A DNA stretch of 24,748 nucleotides from an uncultured Clostridia bacterium (GTDB lineage Bacteria; Bacillota; Clostridia; TANB77; CAG-508), in contig CAQZSK010000019.1 of the NCBI GenBank assembly GCA_948934525.1, forward strand, positions 1 through 24,748. The letters run 5' to 3'. The notes beneath the pieces were generated by a model that worked only from the letters and a program-made list of their open reading frames with translations, was not told where the DNA came from and ran no database searches. Positions 16,598-23,164 of the stretch are shown piece by piece. The position numbers were made by a program, and so were the translations under genes. Each line of letters begins with the position of its first letter. Within the stretch, counting starts at the first letter, position 1.

Positions 16598-16897
16598 ATG
16601 AAATGTCAAGGAAATTTTGTTTTTAAGAGTGTAGAATTTGTAGAACCAGGAGAATTTAAGAACAGTTCTGGTAATTTGATTAAGTATCCTGCTTCTTATA
16701 GATTATCTGTAGATGAATTACAAGATGATGGAAAAATAATTGATGTTAAATTTAAGATTGCAGAAAGTGAAACTAATTTAGTAAATCAATTAAGAATGTT
16801 TAAACCCTACGATAAAATCGGATTAGAATGCTCTGTGAAATTCTATAGTAATGGTGTTCGTGTTATCCCAGAGAAAGTACAAAAAATCGAAAAATAG
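16598..16897 (+). CDS. Probable phage ssDNA-binding protein (gene V role)
   Basis: The 99-residue soluble protein is rich in alternating beta-type segments (NFVFKSVEFV, ASYRLSVDEL, IIDVKFKIAE, GLECSVKFY, VRVIPEKVQ) consistent with an OB fold. It is the first gene of the structural operon, directly before the coat gene, where filamentous phages keep their single-stranded DNA-binding protein. ATG 16598 is preceded by GAAAGGA; an upstream TTG in frame at 16562 would start inside the attL hairpin and is less likely. No CGG codon is present in frame. The role is inferred from position, size and predicted fold, without a definite family motif. Confidence 0.55.
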   Translation: MKCQGNFVFKSVEFVEPGEFKNSSGNLIKYPASYRLSVDELQDDGKIIDVKFKIAESETNLVNQLRMFKPYDKIGLECSVKFYSNGVRVIPEKVQKIEK

Positions 16898-16904
16898 TAA
16901 GGGA

Positions 16905-16947
16905 TTAGCTTTTGATATTGAGCTTAGGTAATCAATATTTTAGCTAA
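16905..16947 (+). promoter_or_regulatory. Stem-loop in the leader of the coat protein gene
   Basis: TTAGCT (16905) pairs with AGCTAA (16942) and ATATTGA (16915) with TCAATAT (16932), around a 10-base loop and a small internal loop. It ends 28 bases before the coat start and could act in mRNA processing or stability. Confidence 0.4.
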
Positions 16948-16974
16948 AATACTAATGAAAGGAGATTTTCCGAT

Positions 16975-17184
16975 ATGGAAAATGTAGTTGTAGAAGGTAT
17001 GGCAGGATTAGATTTTAGCGCAGTAATTACTGCTTTAACATCAGCCGTAACACCAGCTCAAATTATTACACTTATTGCAGGGCTTATTAGCTTTGGTATT
17101 GTGTATGTATTTATGTGGTTTGGTATTCGTAAGATTGTTAAAATCTTTAGAAGTGCTGTTATGGGTGGCAGAATTACTGTTTAG
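16975..17184 (+). CDS. Major coat protein (pVIII-like)
   Basis: The 69-residue product has a short N-terminal acidic region (ENVVVEG), an Ala-rich helix, one strong membrane segment (about residues 31-53) and a basic tail with two RK/RKIVK clusters. This is the layout of filamentous phage major coat proteins, where the basic end faces the DNA inside the virion. No cleavable signal peptide is evident; the whole helix could insert directly. AAGGAGA stands 8 bases before the ATG, one of the best ribosome sites in the phage, as expected for the most abundant protein. A 10-bp hairpin follows the stop, as after gene VIII of the Ff phages. Confidence 0.75.
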   Translation: MENVVVEGMAGLDFSAVITALTSAVTPAQIITLIAGLISFGIVYVFMWFGIRKIVKIFRSAVMGGRITV

Positions 17185-17197
17185 TATTCTTCCTTTA

Positions 17198-17221
17198 GTA
17201 GCTAGTAGAAATACTAGCTAC
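17198..17221 (+). terminator. Hairpin after the coat gene
   Basis: A perfect 10-bp stem with a GAAA tetraloop (17198-17207, 17212-17221). It has no strong U run, so it may attenuate or protect mRNA rather than fully terminate, favouring coat expression over downstream genes. Confidence 0.55.
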
Positions 17222-17243
17222 GCCCTCATTTATAGGAGGATTT

Positions 17244-17528
17244 ATGTATAAAAAGAATAATTTTTTTAAGAATAAAAATAATATAAAACCTTCTCGTCAG
17301 GAAGTTGTTAGAAGTTTAAAAGAAAGTATAGAAAAAAATGACTTAGCTATTTTAAGATTAAATAAGATGAATGAATATTTAAAAAACGAAGGTATTGAAA
17401 ATGAAAATGAATTCGTTACTGTTTCTATTTCTCGTGATGATTATAAAAGTTTTAAATATTGTGAGTTTGTTTGTCAAAAATTAGATAAATTTTATAAGGA
17501 CGGTTTAAAGAAAAATGGAATTTGTTGA
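17244..17528 (+). CDS. Small phage protein of unknown function
   Basis: The 94-residue protein is soluble and highly charged, with a Lys/Asn-rich N-terminus (KKNNFFKNKNN) and a predicted long helix (about 22-50). There is no membrane segment or known motif. TAGGAGGATTT gives a strong ribosome binding site. The last 14 bases overlap the next gene, which suggests translational coupling. It lies between the coat gene and zot, where inoviruses often carry small structural or assembly proteins. Function unknown. Confidence 0.65.
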   Translation: MYKKNNFFKNKNNIKPSRQEVVRSLKESIEKNDLAILRLNKMNEYLKNEGIENENEFVTVSISRDDYKSFKYCEFVCQKLDKFYKDGLKKNGIC

Positions 17529-17814
17529 AGAACAATTAAAAAAATTATATCCCAAAGAGGATTTTTTACTTAGTTTAGTTAGTGATAAAGACTTAGTAGA
17601 TAATTTAAAGCTTTTTCATGGTTATGGACTTGATTGTATAGATTTTATGAAAAATAAGATTAGATATTGTAAAGACATTTTAAAATTAAATTCAGAAGAT
17701 TGTGTTATTCAAGAAGAACTAAAACAATATGAAATGGCACTTTTTGTGTTAAAGTTTTGTGATAGTTTAGTTTTTGAACAGTATCAAGAAAGGTCTAAAA
17801 AGTTGAATGGTTGA
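17515..17814 (+). CDS. Small acidic phage protein of unknown function
   Basis: The 99-residue, mostly helical, cytoplasmic-type protein has four cysteines (positions about 41, 51, 63, 83) and no membrane segment. It starts inside the preceding gene (14-base overlap) and its own end overlaps the zot start by 8 bases, so the three genes form a coupled cassette. No family is recognised. It contains no in-frame CGG and reads through without a break. Confidence 0.6.
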   Translation: MEFVEEQLKKLYPKEDFLLSLVSDKDLVDNLKLFHGYGLDCIDFMKNKIRYCKDILKLNSEDCVIQEELKQYEMALFVLKFCDSLVFEQYQERSKKLNG

Positions 17815-18518
17815 TTATTCTTGTCTTGATGGAAGTAAAAATCCATTGAATTTTTTTGCGATTAGAAGATATAAAAGAAAATTCTATAAAGAACATCCCG
17901 AGTATTTTCGACCAGATGGCTTATTGATTTTTTGTCGGTGCACAAGGTGAAGGTAAGACTCTTTCTGCAGTTGATTATGTAAAAAAGCTTAGTTGGCAAT
18001 ATCCTGCTGTAAAAATCTGTACTAATGTAGAAATTAAGCGGCCTTAATCCTCTTTGTAAAGTTATTGAATATCAAGGCTTACAGAGTTTGACTTCGATTG
18101 AAAATCGGTTATGCAGGTGTAGTTTATCTAATTGATGAAATACACTTAGAGTTTAATTCATTAGAAAGTAAGAACATTCCGATTGAGGTTATGATTGAGG
18201 TTGCACAACAGAGGAAGCAGCGAAAACAAATTGTTCGGTACTTCTCAGCAGTTTATGAGAGTTGCCAAGCCACTTCGAGAGCAAGTAAAAAATCTTGTTA
18301 TTTGCAGAAAGATTTTAGGTTGTATTCAGTTTAATAAGTTAATAGATGGAGCTACTATTCGTGAAGAAAATGGAAAGGTTAAGATGGAAGTAAAAAAGCG
18401 CTCTATATGGTTTCATTCTCCTAAAATGTATGAAAGCTATGATACATATAAAAAAATGAGACGTTATAGGAATGAATGGCAAGGTGTTTCTCGCCCTGGT
18501 AATATATATGAAAGTTAG
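17807..18518 (+). CDS. zot: Zot/pI phage assembly ATPase, restored by four CGG +1 shifts
   Basis: pI/Zot is the inner-membrane ATPase that drives virion assembly and extrusion. Read conventionally the frame stops after 47 codons. Skipping the C of each in-frame CGG (17936, 18039, 18106, 18236) gives one 235-residue protein; 712 bases minus 4 is exactly 236 codons. The restored product has Walker A GAQGEGKT (44-51) and Walker B VVYLIDE (104-110), followed by the helix and sensor region SQQFMRVAKP seen in Zot proteins. Recoded glycines are 44, 78, 100 and 143; Gly44 is the first, essential Walker A glycine. No membrane segment is evident at the C-terminus, unlike M13 pI. ATG 17807 overlaps the preceding gene. 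The Zot assignment is firm; the decoding mode is inferred. Confidence 0.85.
17936..17939 (+). other. Recoding site 1: CGGT in zot
   Basis: In-frame CGG after TGT. Read normally it meets TGA four codons on. Reading CGGT as one glycine gives the first residue of Walker A (GAQGEGKT). Confidence 0.85.
18039..18042 (+). other. Recoding site 2: CGGC in zot
   Basis: In-frame CGG after AAG, exactly 34 codons past the previous shift. Unshifted reading stops two codons later at TAA. Shifted reading continues as GLNPLCKVIEYQG. Confidence 0.8.
18106..18109 (+). other. Recoding site 3: CGGT in zot
   Basis: In-frame CGG after AAT, 22 codons past site 2. The shift yields GYAGVVYLIDEIHLEF, which includes Walker B. 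Confidence 0.85.
18236..18239 (+). other. Recoding site 4: CGGT in zot
   Basis: In-frame CGG after GTT, 43 codons past site 3. The shift yields GTSQQFMRVAKPLREQ, typical of Zot proteins, and the frame then stays open to the stop at 18516-18518. Confidence 0.85.
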
Positions 18519-18526
18519 GTGGTTTT

Positions 18527-18664
18527 ATGGACTGGTCTGTTGTAATTAATTTAGTTGTTAGTTTGCTTAGTTATTCTTTCCCTTTTGCTCTTATTTTTGG
18601 CTTAGTAGCAAAGATGACTAATTTTACATTAAGTATGATTTTAGATAAGAAAATAGAAATTTAA
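18527..18664 (+). CDS. Tiny membrane protein (minor coat candidate)
   Basis: A 45-residue product, mostly one hydrophobic helix (about residues 4-30), ending in a short charged tail (DKKIEI). It starts 8 bases after the zot stop, with TTAGGTGG as a modest ribosome binding site. Size and topology match minor coat proteins such as pVII or pIX of filamentous phages, but such short helices carry no specific signature. Confidence 0.5.
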   Translation: MDWSVVINLVVSLLSYSFPFALIFGLVAKMTNFTLSMILDKKIEI

Positions 18665-18681
18665 GAAATGGAGAAAAAATT

Positions 18682-18825
18682 ATGATCAAGATTCTACTTA
18701 GTTTTTTAATTGTTAGTTTTGTATTATGTGTAATTATTAATGTTGGAGCTTTTGTGGCCGAAAAAATTATGAAGAAAAAAACTATAAAAGATTATGAGAA
18801 AAAAACAGCTAAAAAGGAAGAATAA
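18682..18825 (+). CDS. Tiny membrane protein with basic tail (minor coat candidate)
   Basis: The 47-residue product has one membrane helix (about residues 3-26) followed by a strongly basic and charged tail (EKIMKKKTIKDYEKKTAKKEE). AATGGAG lies upstream of the ATG. The next feature is a 10-bp hairpin that overlaps the stop codon. It could be a minor coat protein placed at one virion end or an assembly helper. The frame is clear; role is inferred from context. Confidence 0.5.
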   Translation: MIKILLSFLIVSFVLCVIINVGAFVAEKIMKKKTIKDYEKKTAKKEE

Positions 18826-18846
18826 CTTTGCGCATTGCGCAAAGTT
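18824..18846 (+). terminator. Hairpin after the small membrane protein genes
   Basis: AACTTTGCGC and GCGCAAAGTT form a 10-bp stem with a 3-base loop, followed by a T-rich stretch a few bases later. It probably separates the coat/zot transcript from the next genes. Confidence 0.55.
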
Positions 18847-18891
18847 GTTCTGTTAGCTTTTTCATAATTTTTTATGTGAAAGGTTGTAAGT

Positions 18892-19362
18892 ATGTTTAGT
18901 CAACAAGAAATTGATTATGTTTTAAGTTTAATAAATACATATCGTAGATTAGGTTATAACTATTATGTTTGTCATACTATAACGGAAAACGATAATATTT
19001 ATGATATTTGTATTTATTTTAGTAAAAAAGAAATAAAAGCTACTTCATCTACCACTTTTGATTTAATTAATGCTATTCAGATAAATATTGATAGCTCTTC
19101 TAGAAATTATAATTCTTCTATTCACTCTAGGGATACTTTAGTTAGTAGCGATTTAACTAAGATTATCAATATTAATTCAGCAGAGTTTATTTATACAAAT
19201 GCAACTGTTTCTAATAGTGCTATTACATTAGTAAATCCTGATTTGCGCTTAAATGCTGCTAGTAATTATGATAATACTTTGTTATTAGCTAGTAATTTGT
19301 TTATGTGTAGTGTTATATTTTTATATTTATTTTTTAAATCAATATTAAGATTAAGAAGATAA
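18892..19362 (+). CDS. Phage protein with C-terminal membrane anchor
   Basis: The 156-residue protein has an N-terminal domain (about 1-75) of mixed helix and strand (YYVCHTITENDN, YDICIYFSKKEI), a Ser/Asn-rich middle (about 75-125) and one C-terminal membrane segment (about 129-150) ending in RLRR. With a cytoplasmic Arg-rich tail, most of it would be outside the membrane, but it has no signal peptide, so it may be a tail-anchored protein of opposite orientation. GAAAGG precedes the ATG. It sits just before the pIII-like gene, a usual place for minor coat proteins. No family recognised. Confidence 0.55.
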   Translation: MFSQQEIDYVLSLINTYRRLGYNYYVCHTITENDNIYDICIYFSKKEIKATSSTTFDLINAIQINIDSSSRNYNSSIHSRDTLVSSDLTKIININSAEFIYTNATVSNSAITLVNPDLRLNAASNYDNTLLLASNLFMCSVIFLYLFFKSILRLRR

Positions 19363-19378
19363 TAAGAAAGGAGATTTT

Positions 19379-20819
19379 ATGAAAAATAAGTTTATTTTGA
19401 TTACTTTGATATTTTTTATAATATTTTCTTTTTTGTTATCTTCTGTTTGTAGTGCAAATTTTATTGTAAATTATGAAGGCAAAAAACTTGATTTTGGAGA
19501 TATAGAAGAAAATTTAAAAGAATTTACTTTTGTGTTCCCTTATCATTATAAAGGTGAGTTTCAATATCTTATGTTATTTTCTTCTACTATTGAACCTGTT
19601 GTGTTACCTAATGATTTGGTTCGTGTTCGTGGTACATGTTTCCAAGGAGCCTACGATAATGGTAAATTTAGAGTTCTTCGCAACAATGTCGAATATAATT
19701 CAGATACAGCTTTCTCTGTATCTTCTATGGGTACTGGTCTTATTTATTCAACATTTAATCTTAAAGATTTGGATGGAAATATCGTTTTTAAAGAAGTAGG
19801 AAAAAATCCATTTATAGTAAATAAAGATGAAGTTACAAGTGGTAATTTTAAAAGTTTAGTCATTAATACTGGTGATTTTTCTATTGATGATAATTTAACA
19901 TTATCTGTTAATGAATTAAGACCAGTTTCGAATGGTTCTGATTTCACTTATTATTTAAATAAAACCAAAAAATTTGATTTAGATAGTTCTATGGAAGGAT
20001 TAACTCTAACTAATGCTGCAGGAACTAATAGTATATTTTCTATCCCCTCTTCTAAATTTTTTGTTTTTATGCCAGGATATAAATATGAGTTTATTATAAA
20101 AAAAGGAACTGAAGAACTTTGTTATGAAAGTTTCGTGTGTGGTGAAATTTCTGCTGAAGATAAAGAACAGAATGAAAAAGATAAGCAACTTGAATTGCAA
20201 GAAGAACAGAATAAAACAAATAAAGGGATTTGGGATACTTTAAAGGAAGTCTTAAATTTTATTAATCCCTTTTCTGAAAATTTTTTTGTATATAAACTGT
20301 TAGAACTTATGGCTAATCTTATTAAGTCATTGTTTATCCCTTCAGATGATTTCTTTACGAACTGGATTAATAATATGAATGATTGGTTATCTGATAGATT
20401 AGGTGCTTTGTATTACCCCGTTGATTTAGTAGTAGATTTTTTAAATCGTATTGGGGAACTTAGTGCTACAGGTTCTGCTGTAATTTCTGGGGATGGTTTT
20501 GAATTTATGGGAGCAAAGTTAATTCCAGCTTTTTCTTATGATTTAAATGCTTTGCTTACTAATGATACTTTAAAAAATATTCATGATATTTACTTAACTG
20601 TAGTAGACGTTATTCTTTATTTGTGCTTGATAGTGTTAGCCAAAAATACTTTTGTTGATATCTTTCGGTGGTCAATATGATGGCGGTTTAGATATTATTT
20701 CTGAAGGTGTTGATGGTAGTTTACAAACGCAAGAAAAATTTAAGAGAGAAAGAATTACTTTGGAGAATAGACGTGCTCATTATAATTATTATGGTAAAAG
20801 GAGAAATGGCAAATTATGA
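19379..20819 (+). CDS. Large signal-peptide surface protein (pIII-like adsorption candidate), one CGG shift
   Basis: A signal peptide (about 1-26, ending SVCSA) leads to an exported region of about 270 residues with beta-rich character, then a Lys/Glu/Gln helix (about 262-285), an amphipathic region and a membrane segment (about 402-425). This is the layout of the attachment protein pIII: exported receptor-binding part, C-terminal anchor. CGG at 20666 is in frame (codon 430). Read normally the protein ends after 433 residues, just past the membrane segment; skipping C reads GGQYDGG and adds a basic tail, total 479 residues (1441 bases minus 1). GAAAGGAG precedes the ATG. The tail reaches the start of the next gene, overlapping it by 14 bases. 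Confidence 0.65.
20666..20669 (+). other. Recoding site 5: CGGT in the pIII-like gene
   Basis: In-frame CGG after TTT. Unshifted reading stops at TGA four codons later. Shifted reading (FGGQYDGGLD) runs 50 codons to a stop that overlaps the next start, a normal phage gene junction. Here the unshifted product already includes the membrane anchor, so two functional forms are possible. Confidence 0.7.
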
Positions 20820-21088
20820 TCTTAGAAACTATTATGATTTTATGTACTCGGTGTTATTCAATTGTTATTTTCGTGGATTAATTTACCTCAGTTTCCTGCT
20901 CGGTGCAAAGGCTGCTATTGATACATATTTATCTTTAGTTTTTGATAATTTAGATTTTTTGAGTTTTTTTGTTAATGTAAATACACTTAAGACTGTTGCC
21001 CTTGTTGCTGTTGCACTATATCGGCTTTGAGCATATTTATAAGATAATGATTTGGATAATTCGTAAAATTCCACTTAGTATAGATTAA
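20806..21088 (+). CDS. Small polytopic phage membrane protein, one CGG shift
   Basis: ATG 20806 with AAAAGGAG upstream starts a protein of 93 residues when the C of CGG at 21022 is skipped (283 bases minus 1 equals 94 codons). It has two or three hydrophobic segments (about 16-32, 37-55, 60-76) and a basic C-terminal tail with IWIIRKIPLSID. Unshifted, it ends two codons after CGG at residue 74. Its position after the adsorption protein suits a pVI-like minor coat protein, which is membrane-embedded and supports pIII. Family not provable from sequence. Confidence 0.55.
21022..21025 (+). other. Recoding site 6: CGGC in the small membrane protein gene
   Basis: In-frame CGG after TAT. Unshifted reading stops at TGA two codons later. 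The shift gives GFEHIYKIMIWIIRKI, extending a hydrophobic-basic tail. Confidence 0.7.
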
Positions 21089-21163
21089 GCGAGTTTTACT
21101 TGTTTTGTGTGATAAAAACCCAGCTTTTTGCTATAGAAATTATATAGATAAGGAGTGATTTAT

Positions 21164-21334
21164 TTGGGTAGACATAGCTATATAAATAGTAATATTGAAT
21201 TTTTAAAAATTACAACAGAATTAGAAAAAGAAAATTATAATGAATTAATAAAATACTGCAGAGAAAATTGTTATAGTCTTAAAGAAGTTTTTAATTGGGC
21301 ATTATCAGATTATTTTAAAAATATGAAAAAGTAA
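21164..21334 (+). CDS. Small ribbon-helix-helix-like phage protein
   Basis: A 56-residue product that starts at TTG 21164 with AAGGAGTG 7 bases upstream. The sequence FLKITTELEKENYNELIKYC followed by YSLKEVFNWALSDYF has the strand-helix-helix spacing of a small ribbon-helix-helix protein. It lies alone between the membrane protein gene and the origin-like region, which would suit a copy-number or transcription regulator. No CGG codon. The call is tentative. Confidence 0.5.
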   Translation: MGRHSYINSNIEFLKITTELEKENYNELIKYCRENCYSLKEVFNWALSDYFKNMKK

Positions 21335-21445
21335 TTTCCATTAGTGAATTGTGCTATCAAAGGTCAGCTTATTCTGCGTGATAAAACGGCGCAACGTTTT
21401 AGTGAAAAGCCTCTCGGCGTATGAGAGAAAGAAAAAAGAAGAGAC
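21335..21445. other. Candidate replication origin region with two hairpins
   Basis: This noncoding stretch is locally less AT-rich than the rest of the phage. TAAAACG (21382) pairs with CGTTTTA (21395) around GCGCAA, and CTCTC (21411) pairs with GAGAG (21423) around GGCGTAT. Adjacent short hairpins of this kind are typical of rolling-circle nick sites recognised by Rep proteins. A GTGATAAAA motif occurs here and again at about 21110. Origin assignment is an inference. Confidence 0.45.
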
Positions 21446-21598
21446 TTATTCCTCTTCTTCTAACTTTTTAACAATATTTTCATAAGTTTCGATACAGCCA
21501 TCTATATAACCTATAAGGTATTTATCTTTTTGGTTTGCTGTTGATAATTGTTTTTTTAATAATTTAATTTGCTCTTTTATATATTGTTCAGTATTCAT
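21446..21598 (-). CDS. Small charged phage protein, opposite strand
   Basis: ATG at 21598 with AGGAGGTG 7 bases upstream opens a 50-residue frame ending at 21446. The product is Lys/Glu-rich and mostly helical (EQYIKEQIKLLKKQL, then a GYIDGC turn and YENIVKKLEEEE), fitting a short coiled coil. It is transcribed against the phage genes, as are the genes near attR, so it may be a lysogenic or regulatory function. The strong ribosome site supports it as real. Function unknown. Confidence 0.6.
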   Translation of the reverse strand: MNTEQYIKEQIKLLKKQLSTANQKDKYLIGYIDGCIETYENIVKKLEEEE

Positions 21599-21615
21599 TA
21601 TTAACACCTCCTTTT

Positions 21616-21759
21616 ATTTTGTTTTCAATGTGCTTTAATGATTTAAAAAAAACATATTTTTATGAAATGCAAGGAAATGTCTATTTAGGTTATGACTACT
21701 TGCATTTCGTAAATAAAAATATGTTAAAAATCATAAAAAAAGCACTTTGAAAATAAAAT
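21616..21759. other. Long imperfect hairpin, candidate packaging signal
   Basis: Arms of about 57-58 bases (21616-21673 and 21699-21759), mostly complementary with small bulges, surround a 25-base loop. Inner arms GAAATGCAAG and CTTGCATTTC are perfect. Filamentous phages carry an imperfect hairpin in the noncoding region that marks the leading end for packaging of the single strand; this is the best match in the phage. Confidence 0.5.
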
Positions 21760-21832
21760 TGAGGTTGTTTATGAACGATAGAAAATGGAAGTATTAGAAA
21801 CGTTATTATGTATGATTAATATAATTACATTT

Positions 21833-21860
21833 TCGGAGGGTTCTTAGTAACACCCTCCGA
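21833..21860. other. Hairpin in the noncoding region before the regulator gene
   Basis: TCGGAGGGT (21833-21841) pairs with ACCCTCCGA (21852-21860), 9 bp, loop of 10. No U run follows. A TATAAT lies just upstream at 21820-21825. It may be an attenuator or a second element of the replication region. Between 21599 and 21914 there is otherwise only the long hairpin and the operator. Confidence 0.4.
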
Positions 21861-21861
21861 G

Positions 21862-21879
21862 TGTACCAATATTGGTACA
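21862..21879. promoter_or_regulatory. 18-bp perfect palindrome, candidate operator
   Basis: TGTACCAATATTGGTACA lies 36 bases before the regulator start. It is a strong candidate binding site for that helix-turn-helix protein and shares GTANC-N6-GNTAC with palindromes near both att sites. Confidence 0.6.
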
Positions 21880-21914
21880 AATTTATAAAAAATCGAAAAA
21901 TTTGAGGTGAAATA

Positions 21915-22109
21915 ATGTATTTTCAAAATTTAAGAAGTTATAGAGAAAGTAGAGAATTAACTCAAGAGGATATTGGGAAGATTTTAGGAATGACGAGCCA
22001 ACAATACTATAGGTATGAAAAAGGCAAAAGAGATTTACCAATTAAGCATTTAATAACACTCGCAAAATTTTATGGAACAACAATAGATAATTTACTTGGA
22101 TTAAAGTAG
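21915..22109 (+). CDS. Cro/C1-type helix-turn-helix regulator
   Basis: The 64-residue product is a single HTH_3 (XRE) domain: NLRSYRESRELTQEDIGKIL, then TSQQYYRYEKGKRDLP as the recognition helix region, then a final helix ending in NLLGLK. TGAGGTG lies before the ATG. A perfect palindrome just upstream suggests autoregulation. It starts the rep transcript and is paralogous to the minus-strand regulator at 24210-24404, with identical KRDLPI, KHLITLA-type and LLG-K motifs. The pair recalls a repressor/antirepressor or CI/Cro switch. Confidence 0.85.
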   Translation: MYFQNLRSYRESRELTQEDIGKILGMTSQQYYRYEKGKRDLPIKHLITLAKFYGTTIDNLLGLK

Positions 22110-22127
22110 AACAGGAGATAAAAGTTT

Positions 22128-23164
22128 ATGATAGATACTGTTAAGATATATACTATGATTAATAAAAAGATTTATGATAAAATATGTAGTAATAGTATAG
22201 TAAAGACTAGTTATCATGCTGCAACTGGAGAAATTTATTATAATATTATAAATGATCATTTGGAACGGTTCTTATGATAGTTCTTTGTCTGTTCGAGTTG
22301 ATTCTGGAGTTAAATATAGATTTACTAATGGATATGTGCTTGAGGTTGAACGGAAGTTATCATAAAATTGTAAAAGGTTATAATAGTCATGATGGATATT
22401 ATAATTTGTCTGAGATAGTATTGGGTTTAAAACAAATTGTTGAAAATGCTTATGATGTAATTCTTCCAAACTTGCAACATTGGTTTGTTAATAGAATAGA
22501 TATTGCAATTTGTTTTGATTTAGAAAATCAAAAGAATGTTTTAGGATATTTGAATAATTTAAGTCTATGTAGCTATCCACGTAGACAGTTAAAAAATTAT
22601 GGTGATTTTGGTGGTACTGGTATTTATTATGCTGGTTCCTCTACCACTCTAAAAGTTTATAATAAATATGCTGAATTTAAGAAACATGATATAAATAAAT
22701 TTAAAAATACTTCTTTTGATTTAATTAATTATCTGACTGTTATTCAAGGTTTTATTAGATTTGAGGTTGAAATAAAAAAGAAAAAGTTAGTTAATTTATA
22801 TGATAAAAAATACATAAGAGTTAGAAATATATGTTATAATGAGTTAAGAAATATTTGGAGTGATGAATTTATGAAATTATTAAAAATGTATGATAGTGAT
22901 TTAAAAGTGGTTAGAAGTAAAGAAGAAGTTGAAAAAAGATTAAATACTTTATTTGATACTAGAAAAGCAAATCGTTTATATAGTTTTTATTTATCTTTAG
23001 TTGTTGATGGTATTAACTTAGTTAAGGCCAGAACATCACATAATGTTTATTATACAAATGTAAGAGACTTAAAAAAAGCTGGAGTTGATTTTTCTCAAAT
23101 GTTAGATATTAATTACGAGAATATTGTTGATTTTAATCCGTTTGAATTCAAAGAGGTTATTTGA
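22128..23164 (+). CDS. Rep_trans-family replication initiator, two CGG shifts
   Basis: The initiator nicks the phage double-strand origin for rolling-circle replication. ATG 22128 follows ACAGGAGAT. Conventional reading stops after 48 codons. Skipping the C in CGG at 22266 and 22351 gives 344 residues (1037 bases minus 2 equals 345 codons). The restored N-terminus reads HLEGSYDSSLSVRV and VEGSYHKIVKGYNSHDGYY, both typical of this family. Further motifs are VNRIDIAICFD (about 123-133), LKVYNKYAEF and IRFEVEIKKK, matching the Rep_trans pattern of R-D, YDK-like and RFE-like segments. Recoded glycines are 47 and 75. The stop overlaps the integrase start (TTTGATGA). Family confident; decoding inferred. 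Confidence 0.85.
22266..22269 (+). other. Recoding site 7: CGGT in rep
   Basis: In-frame CGG after GAA (codon 47). Unshifted reading stops at TGA two codons past CGG. The shift restores EGSYDSSLSVRV. Confidence 0.85.
22351..22354 (+). other. Recoding site 8: CGGA in rep
   Basis: In-frame CGG after GAA, 28 codons past site 7. Unshifted reading stops at TAA three codons past CGG. The shift restores EGSYHKIVKGYNSH. Confidence 0.85.

Noticed and set aside
18098..18334. Separate 78-residue and 107-residue genes in the zot region
   Set aside because: They are pieces of Zot in successive frames, joined by the CGG sites at 18106 and 18236.
21405..21430. A tRNA-like anticodon arm in the minus direction (CTCTC-ATACGCC-GAGAG)
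   Set aside because: The loop has T in the right place, but there is no T arm, D arm or acceptor stem around it. It fits an origin hairpin better.
21771..21847. Leader peptides of 8 and 20 residues after the long hairpin
   Set aside because: The first has a possible ribosome site, but both are very short, overlap each other and have no comparative support.
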